Shown: one piece after another, positions 17,273-24,754 of the stretch
How positions within the stretch are numbered: the stretch's first letter is position 1
Layout: each line of letters opens with the position of its first letter
Assembly: GCA_900541795.1 (NCBI GenBank)
Contig: UQLC01000010.1
Coordinates: 25,572-89,571 of the forward strand
Direction: 5' to 3'
Length of the DNA: 64,000 nt
Origin: an uncultured Collinsella sp.
GTDB lineage: Bacteria; Actinomycetota; Coriobacteriia; Coriobacteriales; Coriobacteriaceae
The notes under the pieces: generated by a model
Told to the model about the DNA's origin: nothing
What the model saw: the letters and a program-made list of their open reading frames with translations, nothing else
The model's database searches: none
Position numbers and translations under genes: made by a program

Positions 17273-18618
17273 CGGGCGCCGCCTTCCCCACCTGCACCAC
17301 GCGCGCTGACGAGGAACACGGGGTTTTGCGCCTTCATAAGATGGTGCGAGCCTACAGCCTCGGCGCGGGCGGCCGACACCTGGCACGCCTCGAACCCCTT
17401 AAAGCGCGAACCCGAGAGGAGCGCGCACGCCTCGGAGAGCGTCTCAACGGTGACGCATGGCACGCACAGGCGAACCTGCGAGTTCTTCTCGAGCGCCGCC
17501 TCCACGATGGAGGGAAGCTCGCCCGCGCTCCCGCCGACGAACACGGCGTCGGGGACGGGCAGTTTCGTGAGCGCTTCGGGGGCGACACCGGGGACCGCAT
17601 GCACGTTGCCGCACCCGAATGCATCCGCGTTCTCTCGGATGAGCCGCACGCCGGCCGCGTTGCGCTCGACCGCCCATACCGACCCCGTTCGCGCGACGAG
17701 CGCCGCCTCGATCGACACGCTCCCCGTGCCGGCTCCGACGTCCCACACGGTGTCGGTCGCGGTAAGGCGCAGCTTCGCGAGCGCGACGGCGCGCACCTCC
17801 TGCTTGGTCATGGGAACGTCGCCGCGGATGAAGAGCTCGTCGGGAATGCCCGAGGAAGCGTACGGCCAGCGGGAGCTCGCGGCGCGTGATGCGCCCGCAG
17901 AGTCTGCCGCGAAAGAAGCCGCCGCGGGCGATGACGCGCCAGCCGGCGCCTCGGAGGCTGCGCTAGAGCCCGCAGGCGACCCGGCGCCGCCTGCGAACTC
18001 GATAAGCATCACGTTCAAGTCGTCGAACGTCTGACCTGCGATTTCACTTGCGGTCGCGCAGGTGATGCGCTCGTCGGGGTACGACAGGCGCTCGGCCACC
18101 GTCACGCGCGCGTCCCCGAAGCCCGCCTGCACAAGCTCGCCCGAAAGCCGCGAGGGGTCTTCCCCGCCCGACGTGGCGAGGAAGAGCTCGCCTGAGCGCT
18201 CGGCCTCGGCCACGATGTCGCACGCCACGCCGTGAGCGCTCGCAAAGCGCCAATCCTGCCATGGACGCGCGAGGCACGCGGCGAGATACGACGCTGAGCT
18301 TATGCCGGGAATGATACGCACGTCCACCTGCGCGTCGCCGGAGAGCGCCTCCACCAGGCGGCGCGCGCCGCTGAACAGCCCCACATCGCCCGTCATCAAG
18401 ACCACGGCGCGCAGCCACGACGCCGCATCGGTGAGCGCGGCGACGATGTCCGCCGTCTTAACGAGCTCGCATCTCACCACGTCGGGCGGCACGTCGATGC
18501 CGACGAGCGCGCGATGAGCGCCGATGACCACGTCGGCGATGTCGATCGCGTCAAGCGCCGCGCGCGAGAGCAAGTCGGGGTTTCCGGGCCCCGCCCCGAT
18601 GATCGTTACCTTTCGCAT
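17269..18618 (-). CDS. cbiET: Fused cobalt-precorrin-7 C5-methyltransferase / C15-methyltransferase (decarboxylating)
   Basis: CbiE (residues 1 to about 215) starts KVTIIGAGPGNPDLLS and carries the tetrapyrrole methylase pattern. CbiT (about 265-449) begins GIPDELFIRGDVPMTKQEVRA, with the SAM motif VWDVGAGTGSVSIEAA. The two are joined by an Ala/Ser/Gly/Pro-rich linker of about 45 residues. The fusion is like CobL of the aerobic pathway. The start ATG 18618 has GGGAG five bases upstream and overlaps the cbiH end by 13 bases. Confidence 0.94.
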   Translation of the reverse strand: MRKVTIIGAGPGNPDLLSRAALDAIDIADVVIGAHRALVGIDVPPDVVRCELVKTADIVAALTDAASWLRAVVLMTGDVGLFSGARRLVEALSGDAQVDVRIIPGISSASYLAACLARPWQDWRFASAHGVACDIVAEAERSGELFLATSGGEDPSRLSGELVQAGFGDARVTVAERLSYPDERITCATASEIAGQTFDDLNVMLIEFAGGAGSPAGSSAASEAPAGASSPAAASFAADSAGASRAASSRWPYASSGIPDELFIRGDVPMTKQEVRAVALAKLRLTATDTVWDVGAGTGSVSIEAALVARTGSVWAVERNAAGVRLIRENADAFGCGNVHAVPGVAPEALTKLPVPDAVFVGGSAGELPSIVEAALEKNSQVRLCVPCVTVETLSEACALLSGSRFKGFEACQVSAARAEAVGSHHLMKAQNPVFLVSARGAGGEGGAR

Positions 18619-19349
18619 GGAATCTCCCGATACCCGCGCGGCGTGACCATACGGCCGCCTACGCGCTTCGTGTCCGCGTTGCCGACGAACACGGTGGTGA
18701 ACATGTCGGCGTCGATCTCCCCCAGCTCGGAGAGCCTGCACATGCCCGACTGCTGCCCCTCGCGCCCGATGTTGCGTACCCAACCGCAGAGCGTGTCGGG
18801 GGCCTTCCATTCGAGCATAATCTTCGCCGCGCGCGAGAGCCTGTCGGCGCGCTTTCTGCTGCGCGGGTTGTACAAACAGATGCAGAAGTCGGCGCTCGCC
18901 ACGGCGGCGAGCCTGCGCTCGATGACCTTCCACGGCGTGAGAAGGTCGGAGAGCGACACGACCGCGAAGTCGTGGGCAAGTGGGGCGCCGAGCACCGCCG
19001 ACCCGCTCTGGGCCGCGGTGGCCCCGGCGATAACTTCCACGTCTACATCGGGGTAGTCCTCCGCAAGCTCCAGCACGGGGCTCGCCATGCCGTACACGCC
19101 CGCGTCACCGCTGCACACGAGCGCCACGGCTTCTCCGCTCTGCGCGCGTGAAAGCGCCAGGCGGCACCGTTCGACCTCGTGCATCATCGGCGTCGCGAGA
19201 TGCGCCGCGTCGGGCACGGCGGCGAGCGCGAGCTCCACGTATTTCGTGTACCCCACAACGATGTCGGCGGCCTCGAGCGCGCGCCGGGCCGCAATCGTCA
19301 TGCCGTCGGGGCCGCCCGGGCCGATCCCCACCACGAAGAGCTTTCCCAT
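18606..19349 (-). CDS. cbiH: Precorrin-3B / cobalt-precorrin-3 C17-methyltransferase
   Basis: SAM-dependent ring-contraction methylase. It starts KLFVVGIGPGGPDGMT; ALVCSGDAGVYGMASP and FCICLYNPRSRKR are characteristic of CbiH/CobJ. The ATG at 19349 is preferred over the GTG at 19352 because AAGGAG lies five bases before the ATG and only two before the GTG. The length is 247 residues. It is coupled to cbiG, with which it acts in ring contraction. Confidence 0.94.
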   Translation of the reverse strand: MGKLFVVGIGPGGPDGMTIAARRALEAADIVVGYTKYVELALAAVPDAAHLATPMMHEVERCRLALSRAQSGEAVALVCSGDAGVYGMASPVLELAEDYPDVDVEVIAGATAAQSGSAVLGAPLAHDFAVVSLSDLLTPWKVIERRLAAVASADFCICLYNPRSRKRADRLSRAAKIMLEWKAPDTLCGWVRNIGREGQQSGMCRLSELGEIDADMFTTVFVGNADTKRVGGRMVTPRGYREIPCER

Positions 19350-20482
19350 CACCGCTCCTTAAACGAAAGTTCGATAGTTACCTTGGAAAACGCGACGGTC
19401 ACGCCGCCGTGAGCGAGCTTCGGTAAGATAAGTTTGCCCCCGTCCGCGAGCGCCGCGCGCTCGCACACGTTGTCGACCCCCACAGTCGCGCGCACGAAAT
19501 CAGATGGCGAAACGCTGCCTTCGACCTGCGACAACTCCTCTGCGGAATACGTCGCGAGCGGGATATTGCGCGCGCGGCAGAAGGCGAGCAAACCCTCCTC
19601 GTGCGCCTTCACGTCGATCGTCGCCGCCTCGCGCACGGCCGAAGGCGAGATGCCCGCCTGCCCGCACGCGAGAAGAAACGCTTCCCCGATCGCTTCGGCG
19701 CACGCACCGCGACGGCACCCTATGCCCGCAACGATGCAGGGCACAACAAGGCGAAGCGGCTCGGGCGCAGGCGCCTGCGCCCGCACGCCCGCCGGCTTCC
19801 CCGTCTCAGTGGTGGGAACGACCTCGCCCTTTGTCTCCGCCGCGCGAACGGTCGCACCTGCATTCGCGCCGGCGAACGGCGACACGACGATATCGGCCCG
19901 AGCGCGGTCGGACGCAATGTCAACCCCCTCAGGCGGCTGTCCCGAAATCGGCATGTCGGAATAGAGCGCCACGCGCCCGCCAGAAAGCAGCCGCGCCGAC
20001 ACTCGCTTGATGGCCTCGGGATTCGAAACGGCGAGCCCCGCACAGCGTGCCCACGTATCCACCGCCCACACGCCGCGGACGTCGGTCGCCGTGGTAATGA
20101 CGGGGATGGCCCCTGCCGCGCGTGCCACAGTTTGCGCAAGCTCGTTCGCACCGCCCAAATGCCCCGACAAAAGCGGGACGGCAAAGCGCCCCACCTCGTC
20201 GATCGCCACAACCGCGGGATCGTTTGCCTTCGAGGCGACATGCGGCGCGATCGCCCGCACGGCGATGCCCGCCGCGCCCACGAACAGAAGCGCGTCCGAC
20301 GCTTCCCACGCGAGCGCCGTCCATGCGCGCAGGTCGGCCTTCCCCTCGCCGAACCCGCGCGAAACGGAAACGTCCCAGCCAGGGTCACCTTCACCTGACT
20401 GCGCACAATCGGAAAGCGCGCGTGCGGTGCGCTCCGCCAACGCATACCCCCTCTCAGTGAACGCTATGCAGGAAACCCTCAT
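19349..20482 (-). CDS. cbiG: Cobalt-precorrin-5A hydrolase
   Basis: Opens the delta-lactone and releases acetaldehyde in the anaerobic pathway. The central domain has FVGAAGIAVRAIAPH and LSGHLGGANELA; the C-terminal domain begins VAGIGCRRGA, both diagnostic. An Ala/Thr/Pro-rich linker separates them near residue 220. The ATG at 20482 directly follows the stop of the cbiL remnant. The presence of cbiG and cbiD marks the oxygen-independent route. Confidence 0.94.
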   Translation of the reverse strand: MRVSCIAFTERGYALAERTARALSDCAQSGEGDPGWDVSVSRGFGEGKADLRAWTALAWEASDALLFVGAAGIAVRAIAPHVASKANDPAVVAIDEVGRFAVPLLSGHLGGANELAQTVARAAGAIPVITTATDVRGVWAVDTWARCAGLAVSNPEAIKRVSARLLSGGRVALYSDMPISGQPPEGVDIASDRARADIVVSPFAGANAGATVRAAETKGEVVPTTETGKPAGVRAQAPAPEPLRLVVPCIVAGIGCRRGACAEAIGEAFLLACGQAGISPSAVREAATIDVKAHEEGLLAFCRARNIPLATYSAEELSQVEGSVSPSDFVRATVGVDNVCERAALADGGKLILPKLAHGGVTVAFSKVTIELSFKER

Positions 20483-20716
20483 CTAGCGCACCACCATCGT
20501 CGAGAAGTAGCTGCCCCGATCGGGCACATCGTCAAGCGAGCGGTACACGCGCTCGCCCGGAAGCCCACAGTCCTCTACAAGCTCGGCACCGTCGAAGGCG
20601 CCCTCCTCGCAAAGAAAGCGCTTCGTGTCCGCAAGCGAGCGGCGCGCCTTCATGACCACCTTCGTCCCCGGCCAGCCGATTGCGCGGCCCACCCCATACA
20701 GAACGCCTTTACTCAT
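20483..20716 (-). pseudogene. cbiL: Internally deleted cbiL (precorrin-2 C20-methyltransferase)
   Basis: The frame of 77 codons begins MSKGVLYGVG, the usual first residues of CbiL, and then jumps to a segment (TKVVMKARRSLADTK, CGLPGERVYRSLDDV, YFSTMVV) that matches the last 65 or so residues of CbiL, including the YFSTxxV ending. The SAM-binding glycine loop and the whole central methylase domain, about 150-160 codons, are missing. The reading frame and its overlap with cbiD (eight bases) and abutment to cbiG are kept, so the deletion is in frame and not polar. It cannot be a working methyltransferase. Confidence 0.82.
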
Positions 20717-21893
20717 ACGTCGCCCCCAATTCCCCGATAACTGCATCGGCGCCCGACGTGCGGAAAATCTCGCGGCGCTCGGCGTCGAACACGACCGCGG
20801 CGATGTCGCATGCGCCCGCCGCGCGGCGGCGCAACCTGTCCTCGATTGCCGCAGCGAGCGAGGCGCGCGCAGCGTCCCCCACGCCGGCGGCCTCGATTAC
20901 CTCGAGCGCCGCCGTGGTCGTGACCGACGACATGATCTCGCGCACGGTCTTCGCGCCCGCGCCAGCCAAGGCCGCGTGAGCGGCCAGAATCTCCGCGCGG
21001 CAGTCGGCGGTACGCGAATGGGTGTCCATGATGCCGCCAGCGACCTTCACCAGCTTGCCGATGTGTCCCACAAGAAGGACATTGGTGAATCCCTCGCGAA
21101 CGCAGCAATCAATCGCATCGCCCACAAAGTTGGAGATGAAGACCACCGGCGCACCGTTTAGGTGGAAATGCCCCGAGATGAACTGCCCGCCGTAGTTGCC
21201 GGGCGTGAGCACGACTCCGCGCCGCCCCATAGCCGCATGCTGCCGGATCTCGAGCTCGATGCTGTCGCGCAAGGCAGCGAGGCTGCGCGGCTCGACGATG
21301 CCCGTCGTGCCCAGGATGGAGATGCCGCCCTCTATCCCCAGGTGCGGGTTGAAGGTCTTTTCGGCAAGGGCCACACCCTCGGGTACCGAAATCGTCACAG
21401 CAATATTTCCAGAAAAGCCGTGCGCGGCGCACACCTCACGCACCGCCGAAGTAATCATCGCGCGCGGCGTCGCGTTGATGGCGGCCGCCCCCACCGGCTG
21501 CTCGAGCCCGGGCAACGTCACGCGCCCCACGCCCACGCCGCCATCGACAGAAACTTCCGATTCGTGCGCGGGCACGTCCTTGCTGCCCGCAGTACCCGTG
21601 CCCGACCCCGCATGTTCCACGCGCGCGTACACGAGCACGCCGTCGGTCACATCGGCATCGTCGCCTGCGTCCTTTCGCACGGCGCACTGGGCGCACCCCT
21701 CGCCGATGCATGCGTCGACCACGTTCGCCTCGACGGGCAGCCCGCCGGGGGTGACGATCGACACGCGGCCGACGGGCTTTCGTGACAAGAGCATCTCGCA
21801 GGCCGCCTTCGCCGCGAGCGCGGCACAGCTCCCCGTGGTGTAGCCACAGCGCAGGCGGGTCGTCCCGGTATATATGTAGTGCTCGAAGGCCAC
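20709..21893 (-). CDS. cbiD: Cobalt-precorrin-5B C1-methyltransferase
   Basis: Methylates C1 in the anaerobic pathway. It has RCGYTTGSCAALAAKAA near the N-terminus, NPHLGIEGGISILGTTGIV, GNYGGQFI and LLVGHIGKLVKVAGG, all CbiD signatures. The start is the GTG at 21893, one base after the cbiF stop; it gives 394 residues. The C-terminal 50 residues resemble the usual CbiD tail. Confidence 0.94.
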   Translation of the reverse strand: MAFEHYIYTGTTRLRCGYTTGSCAALAAKAACEMLLSRKPVGRVSIVTPGGLPVEANVVDACIGEGCAQCAVRKDAGDDADVTDGVLVYARVEHAGSGTGTAGSKDVPAHESEVSVDGGVGVGRVTLPGLEQPVGAAAINATPRAMITSAVREVCAAHGFSGNIAVTISVPEGVALAEKTFNPHLGIEGGISILGTTGIVEPRSLAALRDSIELEIRQHAAMGRRGVVLTPGNYGGQFISGHFHLNGAPVVFISNFVGDAIDCCVREGFTNVLLVGHIGKLVKVAGGIMDTHSRTADCRAEILAAHAALAGAGAKTVREIMSSVTTTAALEVIEAAGVGDAARASLAAAIEDRLRRRAAGACDIAAVVFDAERREIFRTSGADAVIGELGATYE

Positions 21894-21894
21894 G

Positions 21895-22686
21895 CTAGCT
21901 GCTCGCCTTCCGATACCCCGTGGCAAACGAAGGGTCGTAAAGCTTGCTACGCTCGTACGACTCCGCTTGCGCGCCGTCGTACGCAAGTCCGCCGCGAGCT
22001 CCGAGCACGCGGCCCACCACCACGAGCGCCGTGCGGTCGATGCCCTCTCGCGCGCCCGCATCGGCGAGCGTGCCCACTGTGCAGCGCACCACGCGCTCCT
22101 CAGGCCAGGTCGCCTTGTACACGAGCGCCGCCGGCTCATCGGAGCTGCGGCCCGCGGCCAAAAGCTCGGCGGAAAGCTCGGCGAGCATACCCGAGCTCAG
22201 GAAGATGACCATAGTCGAGCCGCTTTCCGCCATGGCGCGCATGCCCTCGCCCGCGGGCATGGGGGTGCGTCCGGAAAGCCGCGTGATTACGACCGACTGG
22301 CTGATTCCCGGCAGCGTGTATTCCTGGCGAAGCGCCGCCGCGGCACCGCAAAAGCTCGACACGCCGGGCACCACCTCGTAGTCCACGCCGCGCGCGTCGA
22401 GCGCGTCCATCTGCTCCTGGATGGCGCCGTACAGGCACGGGTCGCCCGTGTGCAGGCGCACCACTTCCTCGCCCCGCGCATCTGCCGCGCACATCACGTC
22501 GAGCACTTCCTCCAAGGTCATGTGCGCGCTGTCGTAGACGACGCAGGATTCCTTGCACTCGGCGAGCAGCTCGGGGTTCACAAGGCTCCCCGCCCAAACG
22601 ACCACGTCGGCCGCGCGCAGAAGGCGCGCCCCGCGCAGCGTGATAAGGTCGGCGGCGCCCGAGCCAGCGCCAACGATATGAATCAT
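21895..22686 (-). CDS. cbiF: Precorrin-4 / cobalt-precorrin-4 C11-methyltransferase
   Basis: First gene of the minus-strand cobalamin operon. The N-terminal IHIVGAGSGAADLITLRG, VVWAGSLVNPELL, and HTGDPCLYGAIQEQ with PGVSSF are typical of CbiF/CobM. The ATG at 22686 has GAAGG five bases upstream; the length is 263 residues. It is divergent from cbiK, with about 460 bases between the two starts. No riboswitch was found on the minus strand in the 22687-22860 leader. Confidence 0.94.
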   Translation of the reverse strand: MIHIVGAGSGAADLITLRGARLLRAADVVVWAGSLVNPELLAECKESCVVYDSAHMTLEEVLDVMCAADARGEEVVRLHTGDPCLYGAIQEQMDALDARGVDYEVVPGVSSFCGAAAALRQEYTLPGISQSVVITRLSGRTPMPAGEGMRAMAESGSTMVIFLSSGMLAELSAELLAAGRSSDEPAALVYKATWPEERVVRCTVGTLADAGAREGIDRTALVVVGRVLGARGGLAYDGAQAESYERSKLYDPSFATGYRKASS

Positions 22687-22817
22687 CCGAGCCTTCCCTT
22701 CCCGTTTCTCATCGCAACCGTTGACGCCGCCATTCGCGCAGCGGACAAAACACGGCGCCTGCGGCGGCAATCGGCGCAAATACGCAGGCAGGAGGCGCAA
22801 TGCCGCCCGCCCTGGCT

Positions 22818-22846
22818 TTGACACGTTCACAAGTGCCCACTATCAT
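22818..22846 (+). promoter_or_regulatory. Consensus sigma-70 promoter for the riboswitch-cbiK unit
   Basis: TTGACA at 22818-22823, a 17-base spacer and TATCAT at 22841-22846, the best promoter match seen in the window. Transcription would begin near 22853 and run into the cobalamin riboswitch. The bases from 22687 to 22817 hold the leader of the divergent operon, and I see no other structure in them. Confidence 0.75.
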
Positions 22847-22894
22847 AGTAAAAGTTTCGGCAACGAGCATATGACAATCGGATAAAAGGAAATG

Positions 22895-23045
22895 ACCGGC
22901 GCGGCGCCCGCACAGCCCGCGCTGGCTTGCGGAGGGAACCAGGTGGGAATCCTGGGCAAGGGACATTACTGTGTAGGACGCGCAGGCGAACCGCCTCGCG
23001 CCCCAAGCCAGACTGCTTCGCCTTTTCCTCACGGCATCGCCGTGG
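22895..23045 (+). promoter_or_regulatory. Cobalamin (B12) riboswitch
   Basis: Conserved aptamer pieces appear in order: GGGAA at 22934-22938, GGTGGGAATCC at 22942-22952, ATTACTGTGT at 22965-22974 and the B12-box-like AAGCCAGACTGC at 23005-23016. The hairpin ACGGC-ATC-GCCGT near 23031-23043 follows. A CCCC-GA-GGGG hairpin near 23062 with TTTTCTTT soon after may be the expression platform. The element lies between a strong promoter and the cbiK start, so cobalamin should repress cbiK and perhaps the import genes behind it. Exact ends were estimated by eye. Confidence 0.85.
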
Positions 23046-23144
23046 CGTTAGCTCCTTGTGAACCCCGAGGGGCGCGCTTTTCTTTCGCTTGTGCCGACAA
23101 GCAACTGTCGCCGGGGGACCGGCAAACCGAGGAAAGGAAAAACC

Positions 23145-24071
23145 ATGTCCGACCAGATGTCACGCCGCGGCTTCATGGGCGCCGCAGCAACCGGAGCATT
23201 CGCGCTCGCCGGAGTCGCGCTCGCGGGCTGCTCCAGCACCTCCGCGAGTTCCGAGAAATCGAGTGAAAAGGAGAAGGCCGTGAAGCCGGTCATCCTCGTC
23301 ACGAGCTTCGGCACGAGCTACAACGACTCGCGCCACATCACCATCGGCGCCATCGAAGACGCTATCCGCGAGAAGTACTGGCAGGACTACGACATCCGCC
23401 GCGCCTTCACCGCGCAGATCATCATCGACAAGCTGAAGAAGCGCGACGGCATCACGATCGACAATATGACCGAGGCGCTCGACCGCTGCGTGGAAGACGG
23501 CGTGAAGGAAATTGTCGTGCAGCCGACGCATCTCATGGCTGGCCTGGAATACGCCGACGTGAAAGACGAGCTCGACAAGTACGCCGACAAGTTCGACAAG
23601 ATCTCGCTCGGCGACCCGCTGCTCACCTCCGACGACGACTACAAGAAGGTGGCCGCAGCCATTAATGAGAACATGGCGTCCTTCGACGACGGCAAGACGG
23701 CGCTGTGCCTCATGGGCCACGGCACCGAAGCCGATTCCAACGCCGACTATGCCAAGATGCAGGAAGTGTTCCAGAACGAGGGCTTGACGCAGTTCTTCGT
23801 CGGCACCGTCGAGGCTGAGCCGACCTGCGAGGATGTTATCGCCGCCGCGAGCGCCGCAGGGTACAAGAAGGCCGTGCTCGCGCCGTTCATGGTGGTCGCG
23901 GGCGACCACGCGAACAACGACATGGCAGACGAGACCGACCCCGACAGCTGGGCTGCGAAGTTCGTGGCCGCTGGCTTCGAAGTGACGTGCCTGCTCCAGG
24001 GTCTGGGACAGAACGCCGCGGTCGACGACATCTACGTCTCGCACGTGGACGACGCCATCGCCAAGCTGTAA
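23145..24071 (+). CDS. cbiK: Sirohydrochlorin cobaltochelatase CbiK, exported Tat lipoprotein form
   Basis: Inserts Co2+ into sirohydrochlorin in the anaerobic pathway. The chelatase body has VTSFGTSYNDSR, LMGHGTEADSNADY and the histidine in APFMVVAGDHANNDM, typical of CbiK. The N-terminus has a twin-arginine motif (SRRGFMG), a hydrophobic stretch and a lipobox LAGC with Cys near residue 28, so the mature enzyme should be anchored outside the membrane. The ATG at 23145 has GGAAAGGA six bases upstream. It is preceded by the cobalamin riboswitch and followed by an importer. A similar periplasmic CbiK is known in Desulfovibrio. Confidence 0.92.
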   Translation: MSDQMSRRGFMGAAATGAFALAGVALAGCSSTSASSEKSSEKEKAVKPVILVTSFGTSYNDSRHITIGAIEDAIREKYWQDYDIRRAFTAQIIIDKLKKRDGITIDNMTEALDRCVEDGVKEIVVQPTHLMAGLEYADVKDELDKYADKFDKISLGDPLLTSDDDYKKVAAAINENMASFDDGKTALCLMGHGTEADSNADYAKMQEVFQNEGLTQFFVGTVEAEPTCEDVIAAASAAGYKKAVLAPFMVVAGDHANNDMADETDPDSWAAKFVAAGFEVTCLLQGLGQNAAVDDIYVSHVDDAIAKL

Positions 24072-24080
24072 ACTCGCCGC

Positions 24081-24153
24081 GCACGGGGGCGCCGGTCGCG
24101 TCCCCGTGCAACGGGCATGCGCCTTCCCCGACCGACGGCGCATGCCCGTTGCA
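24081..24153 (+). repeat. Two strong GC-rich hairpins between cbiK and the importer genes
   Basis: GCACGGGG (24081-24088) pairs with CCCCGTGC (24102-24109). A 17-bp perfect stem follows, 24107-24123 with 24137-24153, around a 13-base loop. No T-run follows, so these may stabilise the cbiK message or weaken transcription into the importer rather than end it. Confidence 0.6.
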
Positions 24154-24216
24154 TTCGCATCCCGCCCGCCCACCGCACGGCGCGGGCGGTCGAAGCGATT
24201 GAAAGGAACCCCCTCC

Positions 24217-24750
24217 ATGTTGAAGAAAACCCTCGCCTTCGCCCTGTCAGCGGCGCTTTTTGCGTTCTCGCTCGCCGGCTGCGGCGGAAATTCAATCGAC
24301 AGCGCAAAGGCAAGCGATGCCGATTCCCAGGAAAAGACCGAACAGGCGGCCGATGCGCCCGAGGGCGCAAGCGCTGCCCCCATCACCGCCGACAAGGTGG
24401 CCGACGGCACCTATCCGATCACCGTAGATTCCAGCTCGAACATGTTCAGGATTGTGGACGCCCAGCTCATCGTGGAAAACGGCTCCATGCACTGCGTGAT
24501 GACACTTTCCGGCACGGGCTACGGCAAGCTCTTCATGGGCACGGGTGACGAGGCTGCCACCGCGAGCGAGGCCGACTTCATCCCCTATGTGGAAAACGCG
24601 GAAGGCAAGTACACCTACGACGTGCCCGTTGAAGCGCTCGACGAGGACACCGCCTGCGCCGCGTGGAGTATTAGAAAAGAGCAGTGGTACGACCGCACGC
24701 TCGTGTTCGAATCCGCCGGCGTCGATCTGCGCGCCGACGCACTGAAGTAA
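24217..24750 (+). CDS. Lipoprotein with a NEAT-like beta domain
   Basis: A lipoprotein signal with lipobox SLAGC (Cys near residue 22) is followed by an acidic, disordered linker and a compact domain from about residue 65. Its pattern (DGTYPITVDSSSNMFRIV, HCVMTLSGTGYGKLFMG, and a C-terminal YDRTLVF) resembles the layout of cell-surface haem/iron transport-associated (NEAT) domains. A related pattern occurs at the start of the next gene's product. It may pass a tetrapyrrole or metal complex to the binding protein. ATG 24217 has GAAAGGA nine bases upstream. Function is inferred from position. Confidence 0.7.
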   Translation: MLKKTLAFALSAALFAFSLAGCGGNSIDSAKASDADSQEKTEQAADAPEGASAAPITADKVADGTYPITVDSSSNMFRIVDAQLIVENGSMHCVMTLSGTGYGKLFMGTGDEAATASEADFIPYVENAEGKYTYDVPVEALDEDTACAAWSIRKEQWYDRTLVFESAGVDLRADALK

Positions 24751-24754
24751 CGCC

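Noticed and set aside
20483..20716. A separate small hypothetical gene between cbiG and cbiD
   Set aside because: Both ends match CbiL, so it is read as a deleted cbiL rather than a new gene.
22687..22860. A second cobalamin riboswitch on the minus strand before cbiF
   Set aside because: I looked for GGGAA/GTGxxAAtCC/ACTGT/AGCCAG elements on that strand and found none in order.
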